DNA from: Bacteroidetes bacterium HGW-Bacteroidetes-16
GTDB lineage: Bacteria; Bacteroidota; Bacteroidia; Bacteroidales; F082
Length of the DNA: 64,000 bases
Direction: 5' to 3'
NCBI GenBank assembly: GCA_002840975.1
Contig: PHDN01000012.1
Span: forward strand, 1-64,000
The translations under genes and the position numbers were made by a program. Below the pieces are notes generated by a model, which ran no database searches, was not told the origin of the DNA, and was given only the letters and a program-made list of their open reading frames with translations. Each line of letters opens with the position of its first letter. The first letter of the stretch is position 1. Shown here in pieces: positions 7,654-17,393 of the stretch.

Positions 7654-9990
7654 TTAGTTTACAGCAATCTCATCCACAAAAAACCACGCATTTTCCCCTG
7701 CTCCGGGATGCCAGGCAGGGTTTTTCTTCAGGCCGGTTACTTTGATTACCAATTTACTCCTGAGTGCTGGAGCCAACACTATTTTTACTTCCTGAATGGC
7801 AACCTGGCTATCAACCGAATCTACCGGAAAGCTAAACGATCCCTTCACATAAGAAGGCTTTTCCATATCATACAGGGTAACGCTCCACTCCTGAGGCAGA
7901 AAAATCCAGGACGGCTGATCCTGATAAAAGCGCATCGAAACACTCCTGATGGTATCCGGATGCAGCAACTCCATCTCAAGCTCCAGATCGTTGCCGTTAA
8001 AGCCAATCCAATGACCATCCGAAAAACCATTACCGCCAATCAAACCATCCACCAATATTGAGGCATCACCACCTGCATACCTGCTGTCGGGATTGGTCTT
8101 TAACGTAAGTTTTGCACCAAAGGCCTTGTGTTTGCTTATTATCTGCTTACTGACACTTTTCATGGTACCGTTTTCGATAATGGCCGCTTTTATCGTGGAA
8201 GAGGTGTCAACCAAGAAAGGACTCACATACTTTGTGGAGAACAAATCCGGATCGTCACCAGTGGTGGTATAGTAGATTTGTGCATTGGGAATTTCTGATT
8301 GTAATTCAATATTCCAGACACCTGCACTGTCGGAAGTCGTCATTATATTAACCTTGTAGGAGCCTTTTGAATAATGGTATCCCAAAGCTTCATACACCTT
8401 AAAATGAACCAGAAGCCGCTGATAAAAAAATTTCCAGTTTTTATTTGTTGGTTGAGACCAATCCACCTCTGCCAATGCCGCCATTCTGGGTAAAACCATA
8501 TATTCTACGTTTTCGGGATTCGCTAAATACTCGGTCCAGACATTGCCCTGGGCACCTAGTATGTGAACAGCTTCTGCACTATCGAGTTCTTTCGGGACGG
8601 GCTCATAGGAATACACTTTTTTAAGTGTCAGATAATTACCAAAGGCCAACGGTTCAGTTTCAGGTTCAGCCTGATAATGATTAAAATAACAATAGGCCCC
8701 CGGCGTCATAATGGCATCATGCCCCTGCTGTGCGGCGGCGATGCCTCCTTTTTCACCTCTCCACGACATCACGGTGGCATTGGGCGATAAGCCCCCATCC
8801 AGTATTTCATCCCAACCAATGAGTTTGCGGCCTTTGCCGTTTAAAAAGGTCTCAATCCGCCTGATGAAATAGCTTTGTAATTGATGCTCATCCTTCAAGC
8901 CCTGTTCCTTTTTCAATTGCTGACAAAAAGCACTTTCCTTCCACCTGTCTTTGGGGGCTTCGTCACCACCAATATGGATATAGGTGCCCGGAAACAAGTC
9001 GATGACTTCGGTTAGTATATTTTCAAGAAAGGTAAAGGTTTCTTCTTTGGGACAGTAAATATCTTCAAAAACACCCCATGTGCCAGCCACCTGAAAAGGC
9101 CCTTGGGTGCAGGCATATTCCGGGTAAGCGGCCAATGCGGCCAAAGTATGCCCCGGCATTTCAATTTCCGGAATAATGGTGATCATCCTGTCGGAGGCGT
9201 ATTGCACAATGTCTTTTATCTGCTCCTGGGTGTAATATCCACCGTAAGGTACGCCATCATATTTCAATGGCAGTTTATCACTGTGACCGACCAGCGTGGA
9301 ATCGCGGAAAGCACCAATTTCGGTGAGTTTGGGATATTGTTTAATCTCGATTCGCCAACCCTGATCGTCGGTCAAATGCCAGTGAAAAGTATTGTACTTG
9401 TACATGGCCAACAGGTCGATGTACCTTTTGATAAAGGAAACCGGAAACATGTGCCGGCTCACATCCAGGTGCATACCGCGATACGGAAAACGAGGCTGAT
9501 CGGTAATTTCGACCCCGGAAACAATGATCTCTGAAGTGATTACACTGTTATAAAATGCAGGGGGGAACATTTGCAACAACGACTGAACTCCATAAAACAA
9601 CCCTTTTGCCGAGTTGGCCTGTATTTGAATTCCATCTGAATGAACTTTTAAACGGTATCCTTCGCTGTTCAGGTTGTTACAGGAGCTGTCAATTTTCAGT
9701 AAAATCGTATTGTCATTGGATTCACTTTCTACCTCATCCTCAATTTCGATGGTAAACTGTGTGTAACTCCCAATTTTTTTTGCAAGATATTCCGCTACCT
9801 TTCTGGCTTCAATATGCTTTGAGCAGATCAATTTTGTTCTTCCGCTTATCGCGAAATACTCCTTGTTTGTTTGCCACTGCATCGGAACCGGGATGATAGA
9901 TAATTGATCGTTACTGTTTGTTTGATTACAAGAAATCATGAACAACAAACCGAAAGCAAGGAGTGCATAAGTCGATTTTTTAATTCGCAT
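7654..9990 (-). CDS. Beta-N-acetylhexosaminidase lipoprotein, GH20
   Basis: 778 residues from the chosen ATG; the 33 residues upstream of it overlap the preceding gene. The signal peptide ends in a lipobox (FMISC), so it is probably an envelope-anchored enzyme. A GH20b-type N-terminal domain (about 25-170) precedes the GH20 barrel; the catalytic pair D343-E344 lies in HIGGDEAP. A chitobiase-type C-terminal domain and a galactose-binding-like/F5-8 type module (about 630-778) follow. It would remove terminal beta-linked GlcNAc or GalNAc. Its ATG is one base after the stop of the glycosylasparaginase gene, so the two are translationally coupled; with the NagP-like permease they form a GlcNAc-recovery operon. 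Confidence 0.93.
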   Translation of the reverse strand: MRIKKSTYALLAFGLLFMISCNQTNSNDQLSIIPVPMQWQTNKEYFAISGRTKLICSKHIEARKVAEYLAKKIGSYTQFTIEIEDEVESESNDNTILLKIDSSCNNLNSEGYRLKVHSDGIQIQANSAKGLFYGVQSLLQMFPPAFYNSVITSEIIVSGVEITDQPRFPYRGMHLDVSRHMFPVSFIKRYIDLLAMYKYNTFHWHLTDDQGWRIEIKQYPKLTEIGAFRDSTLVGHSDKLPLKYDGVPYGGYYTQEQIKDIVQYASDRMITIIPEIEMPGHTLAALAAYPEYACTQGPFQVAGTWGVFEDIYCPKEETFTFLENILTEVIDLFPGTYIHIGGDEAPKDRWKESAFCQQLKKEQGLKDEHQLQSYFIRRIETFLNGKGRKLIGWDEILDGGLSPNATVMSWRGEKGGIAAAQQGHDAIMTPGAYCYFNHYQAEPETEPLAFGNYLTLKKVYSYEPVPKELDSAEAVHILGAQGNVWTEYLANPENVEYMVLPRMAALAEVDWSQPTNKNWKFFYQRLLVHFKVYEALGYHYSKGSYKVNIMTTSDSAGVWNIELQSEIPNAQIYYTTTGDDPDLFSTKYVSPFLVDTSSTIKAAIIENGTMKSVSKQIISKHKAFGAKLTLKTNPDSRYAGGDASILVDGLIGGNGFSDGHWIGFNGNDLELEMELLHPDTIRSVSMRFYQDQPSWIFLPQEWSVTLYDMEKPSYVKGSFSFPVDSVDSQVAIQEVKIVLAPALRSKLVIKVTGLKKNPAWHPGAGENAWFFVDEIAVN

Positions 9991-9991
9991 G

Positions 9992-11014
9992 TTATTGCTT
10001 TTTTGAATAATGAGAATGGCTATCAAACAATTGATTTTCATTATTTTGATACAGAGCATATTGAAACCCAGGCACCAGACTATAGGCACCTACCTCACCT
10101 TTTTTATTCACAGCGATATAGCCTACCTGCATGATGCCGCCTTTGGTTCTTTCAAGGTTCGGATATTTGGATATAATACGCATGATGGCTTCCTCACAGG
10201 CCTGTTGTGGAGTTCTGCCTTGCCGCATGAGCTCAACCACTAAAAACGAACCCAAAGTTTTCATCATAAATTCGCCCATCCCGGTGGCAGTGGCAGCGCC
10301 CACTTCATTGTCCACAAACAAACCGGCTCCAATGATGGGTGAATCGCCCACCCGACCATGCATTTTAAAGGGCATGCCGCTTGTGGTGCAGGCACCGGCC
10401 AGGTCTCCGCTATTATCAAGCGCTATCAATCCGATGGTGTCGTGGTAAGCATTGGGATCTTTTTCCCAATTGGCCTTTGGTTCATACTTCTTCTCTTTTA
10501 GCCAGTGTTTCCATGCTTTTTCAGAGGCAGGTGTCAACAGATTCTCTGTTTTGAAGCCATTTTCAAGTGCAAACTGCAAGGCTCCTTCGCCCGCAAGCAT
10601 CACATGGGGGGTTTTTTCCATGACCATCCGGGCAACAGAAATGGGGTGAACAATTCCTTCTAAAAAACACACCGATCCGGCACCTCCATCAGGCCCCATG
10701 ATGCTGGCATCAAGCGTTACATGTCCATCACGGTCGGGCAATCCACCCAGTCCAACGCTGGTATTTTCAGGATCGGCTTCGGGTACACGAACGCCCATCT
10801 CGACGGCATCGAGTACAGATCCACCATCTTTCAGCACTTTCATGGCTGCCAGGTTTGCATCCAATCCATGCGACCAGGTGGAAATAATGACGGGCAGGGC
10901 TATCTCATCCGTGTTGGAGGATGGAAGTATGGAGCTTCCCCTCACCGCGCCAGGCAACATCCCGGCTACAGAGGCTACAGCCATCGTTTGAAGAAATTTT
11001 CGTCGGTTTTGCAT
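9992..11014 (-). CDS. N4-(beta-N-acetylglucosaminyl)-L-asparaginase (glycosylasparaginase)
   Basis: 340-residue Ntn-hydrolase of the asparaginase 2/glycosylasparaginase family. A twin-arginine signal (NRRKFLQ at residues 3-9) indicates Tat export to the periplasm. Self-cleavage is expected before Thr193 in HDTIGLIA, which becomes the N-terminal nucleophile; GRVGDSPIIGAG and the TATGMGE segment downstream form the substrate pocket in known homologues. The enzyme splits GlcNAc-Asn into aspartate and glucosaminylamine, the last step of N-glycoprotein breakdown. It is second in a leftward operon, 48 bases after the permease gene and 1 base before the GH20 gene. Confidence 0.93.
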   Translation of the reverse strand: MQNRRKFLQTMAVASVAGMLPGAVRGSSILPSSNTDEIALPVIISTWSHGLDANLAAMKVLKDGGSVLDAVEMGVRVPEADPENTSVGLGGLPDRDGHVTLDASIMGPDGGAGSVCFLEGIVHPISVARMVMEKTPHVMLAGEGALQFALENGFKTENLLTPASEKAWKHWLKEKKYEPKANWEKDPNAYHDTIGLIALDNSGDLAGACTTSGMPFKMHGRVGDSPIIGAGLFVDNEVGAATATGMGEFMMKTLGSFLVVELMRQGRTPQQACEEAIMRIISKYPNLERTKGGIMQVGYIAVNKKGEVGAYSLVPGFQYALYQNNENQLFDSHSHYSKKQ

Positions 11015-11062
11015 CGTTAACTATTCTGAAACCTAAACTTATATTGATAAACGCACTGAAAG

Positions 11063-12451
11063 TTAATCCTCTTCAGATACTTCGGCCACCCTGTGGTGAG
11101 GAAAAGGTTTGTATCCATCCAAACCATAAAAGGCAATGTACAAATAGCTGAACACCGGAATGATGAACGACAGATGAACCGAGTAATTGTCGGCTATCAT
11201 TCCCATAAAAATGGGTAAAAGAGCCCCTCCGAGAATCATCATCACCAACAACGAGGACCCCTGACTGGTATGTTTACCCAACCCGGCAATGGACAAGGTG
11301 AAAATATTTGACCACATGATGGAATTAAATAACCCGATGCCAATCACTGACCACATGGCAATGGCTCCCGTATTGGTCAGTGCAACAACCAACAACAGGA
11401 TGTTGATGATGGCAAACAGGTACAAAGTCCGGTTGGCCATGGCTCCTCCGATGATAAAAGCCACCAGATTGGCCAACAGGAAAATTCCGTAAATAGAAGC
11501 CGTAGCAAAATCGTTGAAAACACCTACGACAATAAACGAAACGGCAGTAACGCCCACCATGAGTAAATATTTTAATACTGAATTGCTCATCTTACTTAAC
11601 GAAATGGCTCCCAGAAAACGGCCTATCATTTGTCCTCCCCAATAAAAAGCAACATATTTGCTAGCCTCGGTGGCCGTTAACCCGGCTATTTCGGGTAATT
11701 TAAGGTAGTTTATCATCATGCTTCCGATGCTCACCTCGCCTCCGACGTACATAAAAATAGCCATCATTCCGAAAACCAACTGGCGATAACGCAAGGCACC
11801 AAAGCCTCCTTTTACTTCATCGGGATTGGTAAAACGCGGAAGCGGTGTAATGCGGATAAATCCCGCCATGAGAAAGAATATCAAAGCAAAAAACAGATAA
11901 GGGATTTTCACCGCATCGGCACCTTGCGAATCCTTAAAAAAGGTGAACACCAAAAAACCACCCAAGATGGGTCCGATGGTGGTGCCAAGTGAATTAAATC
12001 CCTGTGCCAGATTAAGTCGTGATGAAGCTGATTTTTCAGAACCTAGTATGGAAACATAAGGATTGGCGGCGATTTGCAACAGGGTAAATCCCAATCCCAA
12101 TACAAAAAGCGCACTCAGAAACAGACCGTAGGCATGAAATTGCGCTGCCGGATAAAACAGCAGTGCCCCGATGCCGGATATGATCAAGCCCCATATAAGT
12201 CCCTTTTTATACCCGATGCGGTTGATGGGATCGCCATAATAGGCCGAAACAATAAAATAAATGACCGAGCCCACGAAATAAGCCATAAAAAAGGCAAACT
12301 GAACCAACATCGATTGGGTGTGGTTAAGCTCGAAAACTCCTTTTAAATAGGGGACCAGAATATCGTTCAGTACGGTCATAAATCCCCACAGGAAAAATAA
12401 AAACGTCAGGCTGATAAAGGCTGAAGTGTAGTTTTTGGTTTGGCTGGTCAT
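11063..12451 (-). CDS. FucP/NagP-like MFS sugar:H+ symporter
   Basis: 462 residues, about 12 membrane helices, of the FucP/GluP group of major facilitator transporters: FLFFLWGFMTVLNDILVPYLK in the first helix region, QIAANPYVSILG in the fourth, and LAQGFNSLGTTIGPILGG after it are hallmarks. FucP-group members in Bacteroidota import fucose, glucose/galactose or N-acetylglucosamine (NagP). The two genes that follow in the operon both release GlcNAc or GlcNAc-Asn products, so GlcNAc is the likeliest substrate; this is an inference from context. Confidence 0.88.
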   Translation of the reverse strand: MTSQTKNYTSAFISLTFLFFLWGFMTVLNDILVPYLKGVFELNHTQSMLVQFAFFMAYFVGSVIYFIVSAYYGDPINRIGYKKGLIWGLIISGIGALLFYPAAQFHAYGLFLSALFVLGLGFTLLQIAANPYVSILGSEKSASSRLNLAQGFNSLGTTIGPILGGFLVFTFFKDSQGADAVKIPYLFFALIFFLMAGFIRITPLPRFTNPDEVKGGFGALRYRQLVFGMMAIFMYVGGEVSIGSMMINYLKLPEIAGLTATEASKYVAFYWGGQMIGRFLGAISLSKMSNSVLKYLLMVGVTAVSFIVVGVFNDFATASIYGIFLLANLVAFIIGGAMANRTLYLFAIINILLLVVALTNTGAIAMWSVIGIGLFNSIMWSNIFTLSIAGLGKHTSQGSSLLVMMILGGALLPIFMGMIADNYSVHLSFIIPVFSYLYIAFYGLDGYKPFPHHRVAEVSEED

Positions 12452-12567
12452 AGAGTTGCTGTTAAATACTTCACAAAGATGAGATTTTTTTCTGTAAAGT
12501 TTAAAAGCCCATTTATCGCAATTCAGATTTAATAGGCAAATTCAATAAAAACAGCAAACCACCAGGC

Positions 12568-12597
12568 AAAAAAAAAAGCCCTTCACTGTGGAAAGGC
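12568..12597 (-). terminator. Rho-independent terminator after the lipoprotein gene
   Basis: Read leftward, GCCTTTCC-ACAGTG-AAGGGC forms a short stem followed by a run of at least nine T. It lies 28 bases beyond the stop of the lipoprotein gene (12625-13491) and before the permease operon, separating the two transcripts. Confidence 0.8.
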
Positions 12598-12624
12598 GAT
12601 TTTTTCATTGGATATTTTAATCTT

Positions 12625-13491
12625 TTATTGTTCTACAATCACATCGATGCTGGCATAGTCGCCACGACTGGTAATTTGGTTTATTTTGATTAAACCCAGT
12701 TTTTGTCCAACCGTTTTAAACATAATTACATTGCCAACAGCTAAATGTGTAATGGATGAAGCTGTTCCAGTAAATGCAGGGAACAAATAGGTATCACCAA
12801 TGGCGTCAAAATCGGTGGCTGTAAGAGTTGTATTCGAGAACACAGTCTCATTTTTAACGGTCCACGAACCCATAGCATAAACTTCATTGGCTTTTGTATC
12901 GGCAGGAGAAGCAATGGATGATCCATTTACAGCACCAAAATAATAGAGGAAGTCAATATCTGCCTGGCGGGTTCCTGCATCTGCAATATTATAAGCTGCC
13001 TGATTGACAGTGGAGTAAAAACTACCATAATCGTCATTAAAGGAACCCATGAGCACATCTACGTTTTTTGAAACAGCAACACCAACAGATTCATAGGTCA
13101 GAGTCAGACTGATACTGGTACTTTGGGCATTTTTATCAGTCAATAAAAAGGTTATTTTTTCTACTTTTCCGGCTGCCTGTGCATTAAACGTAAAATCAGC
13201 ATTAAACTGATCGTCGTTAATTGTAAAAGTGGTGTCGACGAATGTTGAATTGTCCATCGTTCTGGTCAGTCGCAAGGTAGCTAACTTTTCGCCGGATTGT
13301 GTATTGGCCGATGCCGCGATACCTACTTTGAAAAAGGTATTGGCAGGGATGGTTTCATCCTGATCGATATAACCGGCACCACCTATAAAATTAAGTGTTG
13401 GTGGGCTAAATGTTTCGTTGTCTTTGCTACATGATGACAATAAGAGTATGCCTGCAAAAAAGGCAAACAATAGAAATGATAATTTTTTCAT
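12625..13491 (-). CDS. Hypothetical lipoprotein
   Basis: 288 residues beginning MKKLSF. The longer frame starts at a TTG three codons upstream and is not preferred. The signal peptide ends in a lipobox (LLSSC). The mature part is beta-rich with low-complexity Thr/Ser/Asn sequence and appears to hold two domains: an immunoglobulin-like stretch (about 30-130, LRLTRTMDN / TFTINDDQ) and a C-terminal domain (about 140-288). Nothing catalytic is recognised. It lies between the beta-mannosidase and the GlcNAc operon on the same strand but has its own terminator, so a link to glycan use is only positional. Confidence 0.75.
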   Translation of the reverse strand: MKKLSFLLFAFFAGILLLSSCSKDNETFSPPTLNFIGGAGYIDQDETIPANTFFKVGIAASANTQSGEKLATLRLTRTMDNSTFVDTTFTINDDQFNADFTFNAQAAGKVEKITFLLTDKNAQSTSISLTLTYESVGVAVSKNVDVLMGSFNDDYGSFYSTVNQAAYNIADAGTRQADIDFLYYFGAVNGSSIASPADTKANEVYAMGSWTVKNETVFSNTTLTATDFDAIGDTYLFPAFTGTASSITHLAVGNVIMFKTVGQKLGLIKINQITSRGDYASIDVIVEQ

Positions 13492-13736
13492 ATTATTCAA
13501 TTAAGTTGATGGTTTATTAAAATTGATTCATATTTAAACGACAATTATTGTGCCATATTGCTGAAAGGGAGAAAACAGCTTGCTTTTTTCAATAATTAGC
13601 AGAGTTTCTTATCAATAGAATTCTTAAGGTGGTTTAACTTCAAAACAGTGAACGTTTTAAATAATGACCAGGACTAAAAATTAAACTCTTTAATTGATTA
13701 TTGGTGACATTTTATAACATTCAACACATTGGGTAG

Positions 13737-16253
13737 TCAATGTAATTCACCCAAACTCCTAAACCTAAAATCTTCTTTTACCATCCCTTGACGGGAGGAG
13801 CTAAATAATACCTGCACCCATTCTCCCGGCAGCACATCAAAAAAATTATTACTAAAACTCCCCTCCACGTTTGTTTGTATCCACACATTCCTGGCCAATT
13901 TTTCTGCTGATATGGTGAGCAAATATCCATCCGAAACAGGTTCAACCGAAAGCTGTATCCCGCTATTTTCAGCCAAAATCAACTCTTTTGGCTTTCCGAA
14001 ATAATACAAGGCATCCACCAGCAAGTCGCTCTTGTCCCATACTCCGGCCTTTAAAACAACTTGTTTCATTTTGTGTTTGAATTTTTCAAAATCTCTTAAC
14101 GACAGTTGGGCAGCTACCACGCTGCTTCCGGCAGGCAAGGTAAATCCTGTGGAGCCTGTTTTTAGTGTATCTCCATCAAAGGTCATAAGCTGCCACCGCA
14201 GTACTGTATTTCTATCAATAAAACAATCGGAAACCACCCAGATGGCGAGGCTGTCGTTGTCTTCCACAAATGAAACCAAAAAACGGTCGTAAGCCTTTTT
14301 AACTGCAAACTGCATGGCTTTCCAGTGATGGTCATAATCTATTCCCGACCAGGATGTTACCGGCCAACAGTCGTTTAACTGCCAGTAAATGGTACCCATG
14401 TTGTAGGGCCTTGCCCGGCGATGTGCCTCGATGGCCGTTTTCATACCCCTGGCCTGTAAAAGTTGACTTACGTAAATATAGTCCTCAAAATCTTCAGGAA
14501 CCTTAAAGTCGCGCTCCATGTATTCGCGAATTAGTTCTTTGCCCCGCGAATGCTTTTGATGCGCAGCCATCACTTCCGAATCCAGGTTTCGGTCTCCGGG
14601 CATAGTAAACGAATCGATGGTTTTTGGATCGGGCATGCCCTGAAAACCATACTCACTAACGAACCGCCCGATTTTTACGTTGTATTCTTCAAAGGGCATG
14701 TCTCCCCACCAAACGCCCCAATAGTGCACATCCCCTTGTTGATAGGCCTTTTCCCTTCCCCATCCATTAGCGGGGGAGCTTGGCACATAGTCGGTTTGGG
14801 GGTCGTGTTCCTTTACTATCCGTGGAATAATCTCCTCGAAAAGGTGCCAATAATCGTTCCAGAGTTTAGATGAGTCCATCACAGAATACCCAAGCGACTT
14901 CTGCCAACCCCAGTTATGCCAGGCTTCGTCAATTTCGTTGTTTCCGCACCAAAGTGCCATGCACGGATGGTTCCTCAACCTGATAACTTGTTCTTTCACT
15001 TCCTGAGATACATTCTCAATAAAAGTGGAATCTCCCGGATAAACCGTTCCCGCAAACATAAAATCCTGCCAGACCATTATCCCCAACGAATCGCATAACT
15101 CATAGAAGTCATCGGTTTCATATACGCCCCCTCCCCAAACCCGCAGCATATTGATGTTGGATTGGTAAGCCATCAGGAGCAGTTCCCTGGTTTGTTCTCT
15201 TGTTACACGAGTCAAGAAGTTATCCTGAGGAATGATATTGGCACCTTTTATATATACAGGCTGATTATTTACTTTAAACAAAAATCCTTTTCCTGATTCA
15301 TCAGGTTCCTGAATGAGTTCAATCTTACGCAGGCCGCCATCAACGCTGATGAATGATTCTCTGCCTGCCTGATTCATGATGACTCGAAAATTTGTCAAAT
15401 CAGCATTTCCCATCCCATTGGGATACCAAAGTATCGGGTCGAACAAGGTGATTGGAAGAGAGAACTTATTGATACCCGAATGAAGGGCAACCCGGATGTT
15501 TGTTTTTATTTCTTCGTTAACCAACAGGGTTAAGGTAGTTTTGCATGATTGGGTACTTTCGATCAACACGTTCACCAGTATTTGAGCAACAGAATCAGTC
15601 ACCGTTTGCTGATCAATAAAAACCTCTTTAAGTTTAGCTTCACTCCAGGCCTCCAGATAAACGGGTCGCCAAATACCCATTGTAACCAGTTTCGGTCCCC
15701 AATCCCAGCCAAACTGATAGGGTGCTTTGCGGGTAAAGGCCCTGATTTCGGGAAGCGGGACGCCATATTGAGTTGCCTTTGTTTGATTGATTGGACCAGG
15801 AGAAAAAAACCGAACCTGAAGGTGGTTGTTATTTTTCTGCAAGATGGCTTTTACAGGAATCTCCCATCTCCTGAACATATTGTCAGACTTAAGTACGAGG
15901 CTGTCGTTGATCCAAACCTCAGCGTAAGTGTCCAAACCTTCGAACACCAGGTATATTTCATCGTGCCTGAACATAGCAGCCGGCACATCAAACGCAGTAT
16001 TGAAACTCCAGTTGGTTTCGCCAACCCATTGTACCTTTTTTTCATTATCACGAAAAAAAGGATCCTGAATAATCCCTTTCGACATTAATGCCATGTGAAC
16101 ATCTCCCGGGTTAACGGAATCGATGATCAGCGAATCGGACAATGAATGTAGCGTCCAATTCATCGTTTTCAAATCGAGTTTGTCAGAGTTCATCTGCTGA
16201 CACGACATGATGAAAAAACTAAAAAGGATGAAAAACGGCCTGAGTGAAAGCAT
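13737..16253 (-). CDS. Beta-mannosidase lipoprotein, GH2
   Basis: 838 residues starting MLSLRPFF; the signal peptide ends in lipobox FIMSC, so the enzyme is membrane-anchored. It follows the GH2 beta-mannosidase plan: a jelly-roll sugar-binding domain (about 30-200), Ig-like domain (about 200-300), TIM barrel (about 310-640) and C-terminal beta domains. The acid/base is E440 in WCGNNE and the nucleophile E534 in SEYGFQG. It would cleave terminal beta-1,4-mannose, including the Man-beta-1,4-GlcNAc bond of the N-glycan core, which would supply the GH20 and glycosylasparaginase encoded downstream. It is divergent from the ferredoxin-NADP reductase gene. Confidence 0.92.
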   Translation of the reverse strand: MLSLRPFFILFSFFIMSCQQMNSDKLDLKTMNWTLHSLSDSLIIDSVNPGDVHMALMSKGIIQDPFFRDNEKKVQWVGETNWSFNTAFDVPAAMFRHDEIYLVFEGLDTYAEVWINDSLVLKSDNMFRRWEIPVKAILQKNNNHLQVRFFSPGPINQTKATQYGVPLPEIRAFTRKAPYQFGWDWGPKLVTMGIWRPVYLEAWSEAKLKEVFIDQQTVTDSVAQILVNVLIESTQSCKTTLTLLVNEEIKTNIRVALHSGINKFSLPITLFDPILWYPNGMGNADLTNFRVIMNQAGRESFISVDGGLRKIELIQEPDESGKGFLFKVNNQPVYIKGANIIPQDNFLTRVTREQTRELLLMAYQSNINMLRVWGGGVYETDDFYELCDSLGIMVWQDFMFAGTVYPGDSTFIENVSQEVKEQVIRLRNHPCMALWCGNNEIDEAWHNWGWQKSLGYSVMDSSKLWNDYWHLFEEIIPRIVKEHDPQTDYVPSSPANGWGREKAYQQGDVHYWGVWWGDMPFEEYNVKIGRFVSEYGFQGMPDPKTIDSFTMPGDRNLDSEVMAAHQKHSRGKELIREYMERDFKVPEDFEDYIYVSQLLQARGMKTAIEAHRRARPYNMGTIYWQLNDCWPVTSWSGIDYDHHWKAMQFAVKKAYDRFLVSFVEDNDSLAIWVVSDCFIDRNTVLRWQLMTFDGDTLKTGSTGFTLPAGSSVVAAQLSLRDFEKFKHKMKQVVLKAGVWDKSDLLVDALYYFGKPKELILAENSGIQLSVEPVSDGYLLTISAEKLARNVWIQTNVEGSFSNNFFDVLPGEWVQVLFSSSRQGMVKEDFRFRSLGELH

Positions 16254-16308
16254 GCGTAAAATTTGAATGAAACAGGAAGTCAAATATAAGTAAAAGCACC
16301 TATGAGCC

Positions 16309-16337
16309 TTGTAAAAAGCCAAACTTTTGTACTTTTG
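16309..16337 (+). promoter_or_regulatory. Candidate promoter for ferredoxin-NADP reductase
   Basis: TTG at 16309-16311, an 18-base spacer and TACTTTTG at 16330-16337 match the Bacteroidota -33/-7 consensus. The ATG follows 26 bases after the -7 element. Confidence 0.5.
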
Positions 16338-16363
16338 CACGCTCAAACCAAATTTCAGAAAAT

Positions 16364-17173
16364 ATGAACCTGTCAGGAGAATTGAATTGCGTGATTACAC
16401 AGTCGATTCAAGTATCACCCATCATGAAAATCATCAAAGTAAAACCTGTTGAATGGAGTTTCCCTGCATTTACAGCCGGGCAGTTTGTAGCCCTCGGACT
16501 TCCTCCTGAAGCACCACGGTGCATCGAATCAACTGAAGAGTTTGCAGCACCCGCCACTGACAAACTAATTAAAAGAGCTTATTCCATTGCATCTTCCTCT
16601 ACTGAAAATGCAGTGGAGTTTTATGTAACACTGGTTCATTCGGGTCAACTTACCCCCAGGTTGTTCGAATTACACATTGGCGATCAGGTTTGGATGGGTA
16701 AAAAAGCAGTCGGGATGTTTACCTTGGACGAAGTTTCCCCCGAACGGAATGTGGTATTGATTGCCACCGGGACAGGTGTAGCCCCTTACATGAGCATGTT
16801 GCGTTCCAACGCATTGACCAGGAAAGGGAAAATGATGGTCATTCATGGGGCAGCTAACAGTTGGGATTTGGGTTATTCTTCTGAGCTGAAATTACTGGCA
16901 AGTCTGTTTGGTAACTTCACCTATCATCCTACCATTACAGAACCCTTGAAAGAACCATCAGGCTGGGATGGAGACACCCGGTTTATTGGAGATATTTGGG
17001 CGTCGGGAACCGTTCAGGAAAAATGGGGGTTTAAACCCTTGCCCGAAAATACTGAAATCTTTCTGTGTGGCAATCCAAGAATGATAGAGGGAATGAAAGA
17101 ATTGCTTGCCACCGATGGTTTTATCGATCACAAAAAAAACCGCCCGGGACAAATCCATGCGGAAGAGTTTTAG
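16364..17173 (+). CDS. Ferredoxin--NADP(+) reductase, Fpr type
   Basis: 269-residue cytoplasmic flavoprotein. The FAD domain carries RAYS at residues 71-74 followed by IASSS; the NADP domain carries IATGTGVAPYMSML and, near the end, LCGNPRM. The protein exchanges electrons between NADPH and ferredoxin or flavodoxin. A charged insertion before the RAYS motif (EAPRCIESTEEF region, about residues 45-68) is longer than in E. coli Fpr. It is a single-gene unit next to the cytochrome locus, but nothing in the sequence ties it to that locus directly. Confidence 0.9.
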   Translation: MNLSGELNCVITQSIQVSPIMKIIKVKPVEWSFPAFTAGQFVALGLPPEAPRCIESTEEFAAPATDKLIKRAYSIASSSTENAVEFYVTLVHSGQLTPRLFELHIGDQVWMGKKAVGMFTLDEVSPERNVVLIATGTGVAPYMSMLRSNALTRKGKMMVIHGAANSWDLGYSSELKLLASLFGNFTYHPTITEPLKEPSGWDGDTRFIGDIWASGTVQEKWGFKPLPENTEIFLCGNPRMIEGMKELLATDGFIDHKKNRPGQIHAEEF

Positions 17174-17178
17174 GGAAA

Positions 17179-17228
17179 AGTCAGAAGTTAGAAGTCAGAA
17201 GTCAGAAGTCGGGAGTCGGGAAGTTGGA
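17179..17228. repeat. Seven tandem degenerate heptamers (AGTCAGA type)
   Basis: Seven copies of a 7-base unit (AGTCAGA, AGTTAGA, AGTCAGA, AGTCAGA, AGTCGGG, AGTCGGG, AGTTGGA), with one extra base before the last, immediately after the reductase gene. The rest of the 220-base gap to 17394 shows no gene. Confidence 0.7.
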
Positions 17229-17393
17229 AGCTGACTCCCCTGCTTGCAGGCCATGCTGGTGCATTCGGAATTAAGGTTCGTACAAATTAAAAAATCAATT
17301 CTTGATCAATTCTCCAGATGATGTCATTTGCATCTGCATGTCAATTCCGTGTGGAGAAATCATTGCTGAATGATGAGGATAACAGCTTCTCTC

